Assembly: GCF_000802155.2 (NCBI RefSeq)
Contig: NZ_JQGJ02000022.1
Span: 1-64,000, forward strand
Reading direction: 5' to 3'
Source: Pseudomonas frederiksbergensis
Lineage (GTDB): Bacteria; Pseudomonadota; Gammaproteobacteria; Pseudomonadales; Pseudomonadaceae
Length of the DNA stretch: 64,000 nt
The notes beneath the pieces are model-generated. The model saw only the letters and a list, made by a program, of their open reading frames with translations. It was not told the origin of the DNA and did not search any database. Numbering within the stretch: the stretch's first letter is position 1; each line of letters starts with the position of its first letter. The translations under genes were made by a program, and so were the position numbers. Below are positions 1-8,080 of this stretch, piece by piece.

Positions 1-180
1 GCGGCGGCCCACGGAGCAATGCCGGAGTGAGGGCACACCGAGCCTAGGCGAGGTGCCGAGTGGTGGGGCAAAGCGTTTTTGGTTACTTTTGGCTGGTCCG
101 GCTCCCGGCTCTTCCAAAAGTGACCCGCTGTAAGAGCGGAACCCTAAGTGGCCGTTACACAAAAAACGGATATACACACA
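1..180. repeat. Dispersed Pseudomonas intergenic repeat (partial, runs off left edge)
   Basis: This stretch has the look of a repeat I have seen between genes in fluorescent pseudomonads: a GGAGTGAGGG...CCGAGCCTAGGCGAGGTGCCGAG block, then a T-rich stretch, then AAAGTGACCCGCTGTAAGAGCGG and a GCCGTTACAC...AACGGATATACAC tail. It contains short inverted repeats and no convincing gene; the open frame through it is low-complexity basic peptide. Recognition is from memory of similar sequences, not from a search. Confidence 0.5.
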
Positions 181-207
181 AAGCACGCCGAAAAAACCGG
201 GAACCCC

Positions 208-1140
208 ATGGCCCTAACCCCACACCACCCAGTCCCAGCTCTCCCTATAGAAGGCCTGATCGGAGTGATAGCCCCCGCCGGCCCCGCCCCCCTGGACACC
301 GAAAAAGCCACCCAATGGATGCGCGCAAGGGGCCACGAACTGCGAGTCTTCCCAGGCGTCTACGAAAAAGACGGCTACCTCGCCGGCAGCGACGACACAC
401 GCCTCAACGACCTGCACACAGCCTTCGCCGACCCAGAAATCAAAGCCATCATCTGCCTGCGCGGCGGCTACGGCACCCCCCGGCTGCTGGATCGCATCGA
501 CTTCGACCTCATACGCCGCAACCCCAAGCCATTCGTAGGCTACAGCGACATCACCGCCCTGCACCTGGCCATCAGCCGCTACGCAGGCTTCGTAACCTTC
601 CACGGACCGCTGCTCAACGCTGACCTCCTCGGCGACAAGGAACCCCCAACCGTCACCTCGTTCTTCAGCCTGCTACGTGGGCAGGTGAAAGTCGGCAGCC
701 TGCTGAGCCACCCCGCCGCCTACCCGTTGATCACCGTCGAGCCAGGCATCGCCCACGGACGCCTGCAGGGCGGCAACCTCTCGATGATCGCCGCGACGAT
801 GGGCACGCCTTATCAGATCGACGCCGAAGGGGTGATCCTGTTCATCGAAGACGTTAACGAACCGCTGTATCGCATCGATCGACTGCTGACCCAATTGCGC
901 CTGGCCGGCACCTTGGCGAAATTGCGCGGGGTCTTGGTAGGTGATGTGGCCGGGGTGGATCTTGAGGCGTTGAATCGGTTGCTCAAGCAGACCTTCGCGC
1001 CATTGCGCATTCCGGTGCTGTCCGGCTGGCGCAGTGGACACTGTGACCCGAACCTGACCTTGCCCATGGGGGCGTTGGTGACGCTGGATGCGGGGGAGAA
1101 GCGGTTGGTGTTGGATCAGGATGTGGTGGTCGGTCGCTAG
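208..1140 (+). CDS. ldcA: LD-carboxypeptidase (muramoyltetrapeptide carboxypeptidase)
   Basis: Peptidase family S66 enzyme of about 310 residues. It removes the terminal D-Ala from murein tetrapeptides during cytoplasmic peptidoglycan recycling. The sequence opens with GVIAPAGPA and has the family nucleophile motif GYSD (Ser about 113). The expected catalytic Glu sits in FIEDVNE (about 214) and the His in SGHCDPN (about 278), a Ser-Glu-His triad like P. aeruginosa LdcA. I take the ATG at 208, which starts MALTPHHPVP. An in-frame ATG at 148 would add 20 unlikely residues that lie in the upstream repeat. There is no signal peptide, which fits a cytoplasmic enzyme. Confidence 0.9.
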   Translation: MALTPHHPVPALPIEGLIGVIAPAGPAPLDTEKATQWMRARGHELRVFPGVYEKDGYLAGSDDTRLNDLHTAFADPEIKAIICLRGGYGTPRLLDRIDFDLIRRNPKPFVGYSDITALHLAISRYAGFVTFHGPLLNADLLGDKEPPTVTSFFSLLRGQVKVGSLLSHPAAYPLITVEPGIAHGRLQGGNLSMIAATMGTPYQIDAEGVILFIEDVNEPLYRIDRLLTQLRLAGTLAKLRGVLVGDVAGVDLEALNRLLKQTFAPLRIPVLSGWRSGHCDPNLTLPMGALVTLDAGEKRLVLDQDVVVGR

Positions 1141-1162
1141 TCTTTAGCGTCTGCACATCCGT

Positions 1163-1229
1163 CATCGCGAGCAAGCTCTGCCACAGGCTGACTGGGAACC
1201 CTGTGGAAGCGAGCCTGCTCGCGAAAGCG
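1163..1229. repeat. REP doublet (REPIN-like)
   Basis: Two inverted copies of a REP-type element, CGCGAGCAAGCTCTGCCACAG and CTGTGGAAGCGAGCCTGCTCGCG, flank a short spacer. They lie between the convergent ends of ldcA and the lytic transglycosylase gene, where they could also act as a bidirectional transcription barrier. Confidence 0.75.
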
Positions 1230-1248
1230 GTAGCCGCCTTGCGGCAAT

Positions 1249-2571
1249 TCAACGGTTACGCAACGCCTCCAGCAACTTGTGCGTCGGATACCCGTCCGCC
1301 GGCCAGCCAAACGACTGCTGGGCGCTGCGGATCGCCTTGCGGGTGTTGGCGCCGATGATGCCGTCGGGGTTGCCTGCGTCGTAGTTGTGCTTGCCCAGCA
1401 GGGTTTGCAATTCGATGCGTTCGCTGCGGCTCAGGGGCAGGTCGTCTTTGGGCCATGAGCCGTCGATCAGCCCGGCGCCACTGAAACGCTCCGACAACAG
1501 GCTGACCGCCAGCGCATACGATGAAGAGTTGTTGTACTTGAGGATTGCGCGGAAGTTGTCAAGCACCAGGAACGCCGGTCCGCGATACCCCGCAGGTAAT
1601 AGCAGGGCCGCCGATAGTTGCTCGGAGCCGGCCGGTGGCTGGGCGCCGTTGGGCAGGCTCACCCCCAGTTGCAGCCATTCGGAGACGGGCTTGCGAATCG
1701 TGCCGTCGGCCAGCGGATAGTTGAAACCTTCCTTCAGCCGCACTTCGAACCCCCACGGCTGGCCACGCTGCCAGCCGGAGCTCTGCAAGTAATGCGCGGT
1801 CGAGGCCAGGGCGTCGGTAGAGCTGCCCCAGATGTCGCGGCGCCCATCACCGTCGAAGTCCACTGCATGGGTGTTGTACGTGGTGGGAATGAACTGGGTC
1901 TGGCCCATGGCACCGGCCCAGGAGCCGAGCATTTTTTCCGGGGTGATATCGCCTTGTTGCAGGATCTGCAGCGCGGCGATCAGTTGTGCATGGGCAAAGC
2001 CCGGACGCCGTCCTTCGTAGGCCAGGGTCGCCAGGGAGTTGATCACCGACTTGGTGCCCTGGAACTGGCCGAAGTTGCTCTCCATCCCCCACACCGCGAC
2101 CAGCGCCTGGCGGTCGACGCCATAGCGTTGTTCGATGCTTTGCAGGATCTCGGCGTGTTGCTGGACCAGCGCCTGGCCCTTGCGTACCCGCAGGGGGGAC
2201 AGTGCGCCGTCGAGGTATTCCCACACCGGCCGGGTGAATTCAGGTTGGCTGCGATCAGCCTTGATCACGCTCATGTCCGGGCTGACGCCGATAAATGCAC
2301 GGTCGAACAGGTCGGCGCGAATCCCGGCGGCCAGTGCCTGTTTGCGAAACCCGGCCTGCCATTCGGCAAAGGTCTGGGTGGGCGCGATGGCAAGGTCATC
2401 CCCGGTGGGTATGACAGGCGGCACGATCGCTGGCGCTGTCACGACGGGAGCGGTCTGGAGCGGCTGGGCGTCGGCGGCGGTGGGTTTTTCGGCGCAGGCG
2501 ACAAGCAGGACAATGCTTGTGGCGGCAATCAATTGGCGCAAGGGCCAACCACGAGGAAGACAAAAGGGCAT
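1249..2571 (-). CDS. Lytic murein transglycosylase, MltB/SltB3 type, lipoprotein
   Basis: Predicted membrane-bound lytic transglycosylase of 440 residues, family GH103 (SLT_2). It cleaves the MurNAc-GlcNAc bond to give 1,6-anhydro ends. The N-terminus is a lipoprotein signal with a LLVAC lipobox (Cys 26), followed by a Pro/Ala-rich linker. The catalytic domain runs from about 65 to 365, with the catalytic Glu 164 in WGMESNFG and the MGQTQFIPTTY motif. The C-terminus (about 375-435) is a peptidoglycan_binding_1 domain (LQTLLGKHNYDAGNPDGIIG). Gene order towards leuS matches the P. aeruginosa PA3992 (sltB3) locus, so SltB3 is the likely orthologue. Confidence 0.9.
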   Translation of the reverse strand: MPFCLPRGWPLRQLIAATSIVLLVACAEKPTAADAQPLQTAPVVTAPAIVPPVIPTGDDLAIAPTQTFAEWQAGFRKQALAAGIRADLFDRAFIGVSPDMSVIKADRSQPEFTRPVWEYLDGALSPLRVRKGQALVQQHAEILQSIEQRYGVDRQALVAVWGMESNFGQFQGTKSVINSLATLAYEGRRPGFAHAQLIAALQILQQGDITPEKMLGSWAGAMGQTQFIPTTYNTHAVDFDGDGRRDIWGSSTDALASTAHYLQSSGWQRGQPWGFEVRLKEGFNYPLADGTIRKPVSEWLQLGVSLPNGAQPPAGSEQLSAALLLPAGYRGPAFLVLDNFRAILKYNNSSSYALAVSLLSERFSGAGLIDGSWPKDDLPLSRSERIELQTLLGKHNYDAGNPDGIIGANTRKAIRSAQQSFGWPADGYPTHKLLEALRNR

Positions 2572-2643
2572 TCACGGGTCCAGAAAATCAAATCAGATGC
2601 TGACCTTAACATGCGAAAGGGCTGTAGGGCTTGTCCGGGTGTT

Positions 2644-2808
2644 TCAGGCCGCCAGAAAGCAAGAAGCCTCCCAGTTGTCAGACTGGAAGGCTTCGCGGCG
2701 GTAGCTGCCTTTGCCCTTGGCGGGCCGTTCCTGGCGGCTGCGGAACAGGGGTTGGGCGACGATGGACTTGGCCTTGTTGGGGCCATGCCTGGATGGCTTT
2801 TTGCTCAT
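2644..2808 (-). CDS. arfA: Alternative ribosome-rescue factor ArfA
   Basis: Small gene of 54 codons. The product starts MSKKPSRHGPNKAKSIVAQ and contains KGKGSYRRE, both hallmarks of ArfA (YhdL). ArfA binds the empty mRNA channel of stalled ribosomes and recruits RF2 to release the nascent chain when trans-translation fails. Known arfA genes carry an internal hairpin cut by RNase III, so that functional ArfA is made from a non-stop message and is itself a tmRNA target. A perfect 13-bp mRNA hairpin spans codons 39-49 here, just before the hydrophobic tail SCFLAA. The start is the ATG at 2808 after AAGAGAGATTGAATC. A REP hairpin separates it from holA upstream. Confidence 0.93.
   Translation of the reverse strand: MSKKPSRHGPNKAKSIVAQPLFRSRQERPAKGKGSYRREAFQSDNWEASCFLAA
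2663..2694 (-). promoter_or_regulatory. arfA internal mRNA hairpin (RNase III/termination site)
   Basis: In the arfA message this 32-nt stretch folds into 13 consecutive base pairs, one of them G-U, with the 6-nt loop CUGACA. The arms begin GAAGCCUUCCAGU and end ACUGGGAGGCUUC. It lies inside the coding region and is followed by UUGCUUUCU. This matches the known arfA control hairpin that yields a truncated, tmRNA-dependent product. Confidence 0.88.
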
Positions 2809-2919
2809 GATTCAATCTCTCTTGGGGATGGTTTTCGCGAGGCAAATAATGGGACAGGACTGGGGATTTGTCCAGTCCCTGGGTCGTGCAGGATATGTCA
2901 TCTGAATGGAGAACTTTTT

Positions 2920-2947
2920 GTGGCGAGGGAGCAAGCTCTCTCGTCAC
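2920..2947. repeat. REP palindrome
   Basis: A single REP-type palindrome, GTGGCGAGGGAGC-AA-GCTCTCTCGTCAC, with two positions that still pair as G-U in one orientation. It lies just past the 3' end of holA and may terminate the leuS-lptE-holA transcript. Confidence 0.75.
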
Positions 2948-2957
2948 GGGTGCCGGG

Positions 2958-3995
2958 TCATTCGGCGGGTAATGGCAGCCGTTGACCGGCCATCAACAGC
3001 GACAACCGACTGAGGCTCATCCACGGCGAGCCGGCGGCCTGGCCCTTGATCTGCGCGTCGATACGCTGGGCTTCCAGTAGCAATTGCGCCCAGCGCGATG
3101 CGGAATACCGCTGGAGGGCCTTGCTCATCAGCGGTTTGCGCTTGTCCCACACCGGAGGGCGGGCCTGGCTGAAGGCCTTGTCCAGCGGTACGCCTTGGCT
3201 GTATTGCAGCGACAGGTTCGCCAACAAACGCAACTCCCGGGCCAGGGCCCAGAGGATCACTGGTGGCTCGACGCCTTCGCCCCGCAGGCCTTCGAGCATG
3301 CGCAGGGCATGGGCGGCTTCGCCGTTGAGGATTGCGTCGGTCAGCCCGAAGACATCGAAGCGGGCGCTGTCGGCCACGGCGGCCTGGACAGTTTCCACGG
3401 TGATCTGCCCGCCCTCGGCCATCAGCTTGAGCTTTTCGACTTCCTGGGCGGCGGCCAACAGGTTGCCTTCGACCCGGGCGGCAATCAGCTCGACCGCATC
3501 CTGGCTGGCCGAGAGGCCGGCCTGGGACAGGCGCTGGCGAATCCAGCTCGGCAACTGGCTGACGTCCACCGGCCAGATCTGCACGAACTGGGTTTGTGGG
3601 CCTTCGACCAGCGCCTTGCCCCATTTGGTTTTCTGCGCGCTGCCGTCGAGTTTCGGCAGGCTGATGAGCAGCACCGTGTCTTCGGCGGGCCGCGAGCAAT
3701 ATTCGATCAGTGCGGCGGCGCCTTTGTCACCGGGTTTGCCCGAGGGCAAGCGCAGTTCCAGCAGGCGTTTTTCGGCGAACAGCGACATGCTTGCCCCGGC
3801 CTGCAACAACGTGCCCCAGTCGAAACTGGCGTCGGCGGCGAACACCTGGCGCTCGTCGAAACCCTGCTGGCGCGCAGCGGAGCGAATCGCGTCGGCGGCT
3901 TCCTGGCACAGCAACGGGTCATCGCCGCTGATGATGTAGACCGGCGCGAGGGCGCCTTGCAGATGTTTGCCGAGTTGTGCGGGGGCCAGTTTCAT
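2958..3995 (-). CDS. holA: DNA polymerase III subunit delta
   Basis: Delta subunit (345 residues; E. coli HolA has 343) of the clamp loader. It opens the beta sliding clamp at the replication fork. The product begins MKLAPAQLGKHLQ and has the family's PVYIISGDDPLLCQEAAD start of the first domain and the TKWGKAL element. The ATG at 3995 was chosen over an upstream frame because it gives the family N-terminus. It is the third gene of a leuS-lptE-holA run, 54 nt after lptE, as in most gammaproteobacteria. Confidence 0.95.
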   Translation of the reverse strand: MKLAPAQLGKHLQGALAPVYIISGDDPLLCQEAADAIRSAARQQGFDERQVFAADASFDWGTLLQAGASMSLFAEKRLLELRLPSGKPGDKGAAALIEYCSRPAEDTVLLISLPKLDGSAQKTKWGKALVEGPQTQFVQIWPVDVSQLPSWIRQRLSQAGLSASQDAVELIAARVEGNLLAAAQEVEKLKLMAEGGQITVETVQAAVADSARFDVFGLTDAILNGEAAHALRMLEGLRGEGVEPPVILWALARELRLLANLSLQYSQGVPLDKAFSQARPPVWDKRKPLMSKALQRYSASRWAQLLLEAQRIDAQIKGQAAGSPWMSLSRLSLLMAGQRLPLPAE

Positions 3996-4049
3996 AGGGC
4001 GCTGTTCAGGAGAGAAGGCAAGCGGGGCGCCGGAGCGCCCCCGCAAGGC

Positions 4050-4655
4050 TTATTGGGCAGGGATTTGCATCGGCGACTGCTGCGGGGTTTCCGCTTCAGC
4101 CTTGCGTGCCGCTTCCAACGCCTCGGCCTCTGCCTTGGCACGGGCGTCGGCGGTCTGTTGCAGTTGGTCCAGTTGGGCCGGGCTCAGCTGTTGCAGGCGC
4201 AGCATCATGCGCTGAACGAGTTCACGGCGCATTTCGCCACGCACTTCGACAGACTCCTGGTCGGAGCCGGTGATGTTGTTGCCGTCATGCAGGTAGACCT
4301 TCTGCACCTGAAGCTTGTCGTTCAGCAGCGACAGGTCGTTGTGACCGCGAATCTCGTAGTTCAGGACGTTGGTCAGCTCATACTCGGCCGAGCGACCAGC
4401 GCCGGCATAGCTGAGGCTGCGCTGGCTCTGCTGTTCGCTCGCCAACACCAGCTTGTACGGCGCGCCGGTGTAGACCTTCACGCCGCTGTTCTCCAGCGTC
4501 TGGCGCAGCATTTTCACGGTATCGCCGTAGGCGTCGCGTGCGCTAAGGTCCAGTTCCTTGATCGCCAGCTCGGTGGTGCCGGTGCCGCGCAGTTGGAAGC
4601 CGCAGGCGCTCAACAGGACGGCCAGGCCGACTACCAGCAGATTACGTTTGATCAT
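4050..4655 (-). CDS. lptE: LPS-assembly lipoprotein LptE
   Basis: Outer-membrane lipoprotein of 201 residues (formerly RlpB). It plugs the LptD barrel and helps place lipopolysaccharide in the outer leaflet. The signal peptide ends in a LLSAC lipobox (Cys 18), followed by the typical GFQLRG. The ATG at 4655 follows AGGGGAGCAACAAG, a good ribosome-binding site. The C-terminal 50 residues are Ala/Glu/Gln-rich and probably extended. It lies between leuS (90 nt upstream) and holA. Confidence 0.95.
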   Translation of the reverse strand: MIKRNLLVVGLAVLLSACGFQLRGTGTTELAIKELDLSARDAYGDTVKMLRQTLENSGVKVYTGAPYKLVLASEQQSQRSLSYAGAGRSAEYELTNVLNYEIRGHNDLSLLNDKLQVQKVYLHDGNNITGSDQESVEVRGEMRRELVQRMMLRLQQLSPAQLDQLQQTADARAKAEAEALEAARKAEAETPQQSPMQIPAQ

Positions 4656-4745
4656 CTTGTTGCTCCCCTTGAACCCTATGGGGGTCGACCACGCGACCCC
4701 GCAGGTTGTATTCGGCGCCAGGCTCCAGCCTGGCGCCTGATCCAA

Positions 4746-7352
4746 TTAGCTTGCGACGATGTTGACCAGCTTGCCGGGCACGACGATCACTTTGCGAATC
4801 GTCAGGCCGTCGACAAAGCGCAGCACGTTTTCGTTGGCCCGTGCAGCGGCTTCGACTTCCTCGCGAGTGGCGGCGGCCGGCATTTCGATCTGCCCGCGCA
4901 GCTTGCCGTTGACCTGGATGACCAGGGTCAGGCTGTCCTGCACCAGCGCGCTCTCGTCCACCAGCGGCCAGCGGGCGTCGATCACCGGGTCGGCGTGACC
5001 CAGTCGATTCCACAGCTCGTGGCTGATGTGCGGCGTGATCGGAGCCAGCAGCAGCGTCACGGCTTCCAGGCCTTCGTGAATCAGTGCGCGATCCTGCTCG
5101 GTGCCTTGGGCAGCTTTCTCCAGCACGTTCATCAGCGTCATCACCTGGGCGATGGCAGTGTTGAATTTGTGGTTCTGGCCGACGTCATGGCTGGCCTGCT
5201 TGATGGCCAGGTGGATCGAACGACGCACGGCTTTCTGCTCGTCGTTCAGGCTGGTGACGTCCAGTTTGCCCGGCAGGCCCTGGGTGACGTGGGCTTGCGC
5301 CAGGCGCCAGACGCGCTTGAGGAAGCGGTGCGAGCCTTCGACGCCCGAGTCGGACCATTCCGCGCTCATGTCAGGTGGCGAGGCGAACATCATGAACAGG
5401 CGGCAGGTGTCCGCGCCGAACTGGTCGATCATCGACTGTGGGTCCACGCCGTTGTTCTTCGACTTGGCCATTTTCTCGGTGCCGCCGATTTCCACCGGCA
5501 GGCCGTCGGCGATCAGCTTGGCGCTGATGACCTTGGCCTTGCTGTCGCGTTCGAGTTCGACGTCGCTCGGGTTGAACCAGGTGTAGGCACCGTTGGCTTC
5601 GCGACGATAGTAAGTCTCGGCGATCACCATGCCTTGGGTCAGCAGATTCTTGAACGGCTCGTTGGAGCTCACCAGGCCTTCGTCGCGCATCAGCTTGTGG
5701 AAGAAGCGCGCGTAGAGCAGGTGCAGAATGGCGTGTTCGATGCCGCCGATGTACTGATCCACCGGCAACCAGTGGTCAGCCGCCGATTTTTCCACCAGGC
5801 CACCTTCAAAGTGTGGCGAGGCATAGCGTGCGTAATACCAGGAGGACTCGACGAAGGTGTCCATGGTGTCGGTTTCACGCTTGGCCGGTGCGCCGCATTT
5901 CGGGCAACTGCACTCATAGAACTCGGGCATGCGTGCCAGGGGCGAACCGGCGCCGTCGGGTACGACGTCTTCCGGCAGGACCACCGGCAGTTGGTCTTCC
6001 GGCACCGGTACGTCACCGCAGGTGTCGCAATGCACGATCGGGATCGGGCAGCCCCAGTAGCGCTGGCGGCTGATGCCCCAGTCGCGCAGGCGGAACTGGG
6101 TACGCGAGGCGCCGAGGTTCTTCTTGATCAGGGCCACTTCGATGGCATCGAACGCGCCGGGGAAATCCAGGCCGTTGAACTCACCGGAATTGATCAGCTC
6201 GCCGTGTTCGCCATAGGCGTCCTGCCAAGGTGCCGGGGTCTGGTCTCCGGCGCTGGTGCGCACGACCGGTTTGACCGGCAGGTTGTACTTGTGGGCGAAT
6301 TCGAAATCACGCTCGTCGTGGGCCGGCACGGCCATCACGGCGCCGTCGCCATAGTGCATCAGCACGTAGTTGGCGACCCACACCGGCAGTTTCTCGCCGG
6401 TGAGCGGGTGCTCGACGAACAGCGAAGTCGGCAGGCCTTTCTTCTCTTGGGTGGCGACGTCGGCTTCGGCGACGCTGCCGCCCTTGCATTCGGCGATGAA
6501 CGCCTGCAGCTCGGGGTTGTTCTGTGCCGCCAGGGTCGCCAGCGGGTGCTCGGCAGCGACGGCCACGTAGGTGGCGCCCATCAGTGTGTCGGGGCGGGTG
6601 GTGAAGACTTTCAGGGTGCCGGCTTCGCCGATGGAGGCGACGTCGTACGGGAACTGCACTTCCATGCCCCGGGACTTGCCGATCCAGTTGCGCTGCATGG
6701 TCTTGACCTGCTCGGGCCAGCCGGTCAGTTCGTCGAGACTCTCCAGGAGTTCATCCGCGTAGGCGGTGATCTTGAAGTAGTACATCGGGATCTCGCGCTT
6801 TTCGATCAGCGCGCCGGAGCGCCAGCCGCGACCGTCGATCACCTGCTCGTTGGCCAGCACGGTCTGGTCCACCGGGTCCCAGTTCACGGTGCCGTTCTTG
6901 CGGTAGATCACGCCTTTTTCGAACAAGCGGGTGAACAGCCACTGTTCCCAGCGGTAGTAGTCGGGCTTGCAGGTGGTCACTTCGCGGGACCAGTCCACCG
7001 CCAGGCCCAGGCTGCGCAGCTGGGTCTTCATGTAGGCAATGTTTTCGTAGGTCCACTTGGCGGGCGCCACGTTGTTCTTCATCGCGGCGTTTTCCGCCGG
7101 CATGCCGAAGGCGTCCCAACCCATGGGTTGCAGGACGTTCTTGCCTTGCATGCGCTGGTAGCGGGAGATCACGTCGCCGATGGTGTAGTTGCGCACGTGC
7201 CCCATGTGTAGCTTGCCGCTGGGGTAAGGGAACATCGACAGGCAGTAGTATGTCTCCTTGCCTGGCTGTTCACTGACTTCAAAGGACTTTTGCTCGTCCC
7301 AGAACGACTGGGCGGCGGCTTCGATTTCACGGGGCTGGTAGTGTTCGTGCAT
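4746..7352 (-). CDS. leuS: Leucine--tRNA ligase
   Basis: Class I aminoacyl-tRNA synthetase of 868 residues, the usual length. It charges tRNA-Leu. The HIGH-type motif is in PYPSGKLHMGHVRNY and the KMSKS motif is KMAKS. The long CP1 editing domain lies between them, and a zinc-type CSCPKC knuckle is visible. The start is the ATG at 7352, which gives MHEHYQPREIEAAAQ. A longer frame upstream has no family similarity. First gene of leuS-lptE-holA. Confidence 0.98.
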   Translation of the reverse strand: MHEHYQPREIEAAAQSFWDEQKSFEVSEQPGKETYYCLSMFPYPSGKLHMGHVRNYTIGDVISRYQRMQGKNVLQPMGWDAFGMPAENAAMKNNVAPAKWTYENIAYMKTQLRSLGLAVDWSREVTTCKPDYYRWEQWLFTRLFEKGVIYRKNGTVNWDPVDQTVLANEQVIDGRGWRSGALIEKREIPMYYFKITAYADELLESLDELTGWPEQVKTMQRNWIGKSRGMEVQFPYDVASIGEAGTLKVFTTRPDTLMGATYVAVAAEHPLATLAAQNNPELQAFIAECKGGSVAEADVATQEKKGLPTSLFVEHPLTGEKLPVWVANYVLMHYGDGAVMAVPAHDERDFEFAHKYNLPVKPVVRTSAGDQTPAPWQDAYGEHGELINSGEFNGLDFPGAFDAIEVALIKKNLGASRTQFRLRDWGISRQRYWGCPIPIVHCDTCGDVPVPEDQLPVVLPEDVVPDGAGSPLARMPEFYECSCPKCGAPAKRETDTMDTFVESSWYYARYASPHFEGGLVEKSAADHWLPVDQYIGGIEHAILHLLYARFFHKLMRDEGLVSSNEPFKNLLTQGMVIAETYYRREANGAYTWFNPSDVELERDSKAKVISAKLIADGLPVEIGGTEKMAKSKNNGVDPQSMIDQFGADTCRLFMMFASPPDMSAEWSDSGVEGSHRFLKRVWRLAQAHVTQGLPGKLDVTSLNDEQKAVRRSIHLAIKQASHDVGQNHKFNTAIAQVMTLMNVLEKAAQGTEQDRALIHEGLEAVTLLLAPITPHISHELWNRLGHADPVIDARWPLVDESALVQDSLTLVIQVNGKLRGQIEMPAAATREEVEAAARANENVLRFVDGLTIRKVIVVPGKLVNIVAS

Positions 7353-7656
7353 GGCTACTTTTGTACTGAATGGGGTGGCCCAATCCTCTTCGTTGCCATG
7401 CTGGACGCTGATGACGCCGAATGCGGCGTTTTCGATGCCCAGCCAAGCTGGAAGTGGAGTTACAGGAAGCGCCGTAGCATACATGACCGCGCTCTGCCGA
7501 GGGAAACCCTGATTGCTGCCGGACCCTCGCGAAGCTTGCGCCACACCCGTGGCGACGACGGGCGTCCAGGGCCGTTGGTCGCGGCGTCCTGCCGGTTTGC
7601 CCAGCGAAGCTAAGCTTCTCAATGGGGAGTGAGTCTTATCTTCAATGAGGTGAGGG
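7353..7656. other. Divergent intergenic region upstream of leuS
   Basis: About 300 bases between leuS and the next plus-strand gene. It should hold both promoters and the leuS leader. I see no strong hairpin, repeat, T-box-like element or clear gene in it. Confidence 0.4.
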
Positions 7657-7977
7657 ATGGTTGAATCACAACGAAAAGTCGCTACACCTGAGTTATATGA
7701 AAAACTGATCGATCGTCTCGGGGTGGCCCTGGACGCTGCAAGAACCGCCGGTCGCTTGCGTGATGAACGTCCGGCAGAGCTGGAGCTACGCGGCCTGAGC
7801 CCCGCAGAGTTCGAACTGGTCAAGGCCTACCTGGAGCAGGTCGGGCACCAGGCCCCCGCAATCGGGCCCCAGGCAAACAAGCGTCTCGATGCGCCCCGTT
7901 CGGCCAAGGTTGTATGGCTCAAGGACCGGACGCCTGATAAGGATGCTGTAAAGGTCCGGTCACTGCAGTTCAAGTAG
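7657..7977 (+). CDS. Conserved hypothetical protein beside leuS
   Basis: Predicted soluble protein of 106 residues with many charged residues and no signal peptide or membrane segment. The N-terminal half (TPELYEKLIDRLGVALDAA) looks helical. The middle has LSPAEFELVKAYLEQVGHQ, and the tail is basic (KVVWLKDRTPDKDAVKV). A ribosome-binding site GAGGTGAGGG precedes the ATG. Enterobacteria have the zinc-ribbon gene ybeL in this place, but this protein has no CxxC pairs and I do not recognise its family. Function unknown. Confidence 0.7.
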   Translation: MVESQRKVATPELYEKLIDRLGVALDAARTAGRLRDERPAELELRGLSPAEFELVKAYLEQVGHQAPAIGPQANKRLDAPRSAKVVWLKDRTPDKDAVKVRSLQFK

Positions 7978-8080
7978 AGCCGGATTCACGCGTGTCGCTT
8001 TTTTTTGATTCGAGATTTTTAGAATCTGTTGTCGCCTTTCGGCAACCCACCTAGGCTTCGGGCATCTATGGAGATGCCCG

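Noticed and set aside
2678..2947. Minus-strand frame beginning MTRELAPSPQK
   Set aside because: The start is a translation of a REP palindrome and the rest overlaps arfA in another frame. Similar ELAPSPQ and GSKLPRH peptides occur at each REP locus.
3084..7211. Very long plus-strand open frame of about 1,375 codons
   Set aside because: It is antisense to holA, lptE and leuS, all of which have clear family motifs. The frame has the low-complexity Leu/Gly/Ala/Val/His-rich make-up of a shadow in high-GC DNA.
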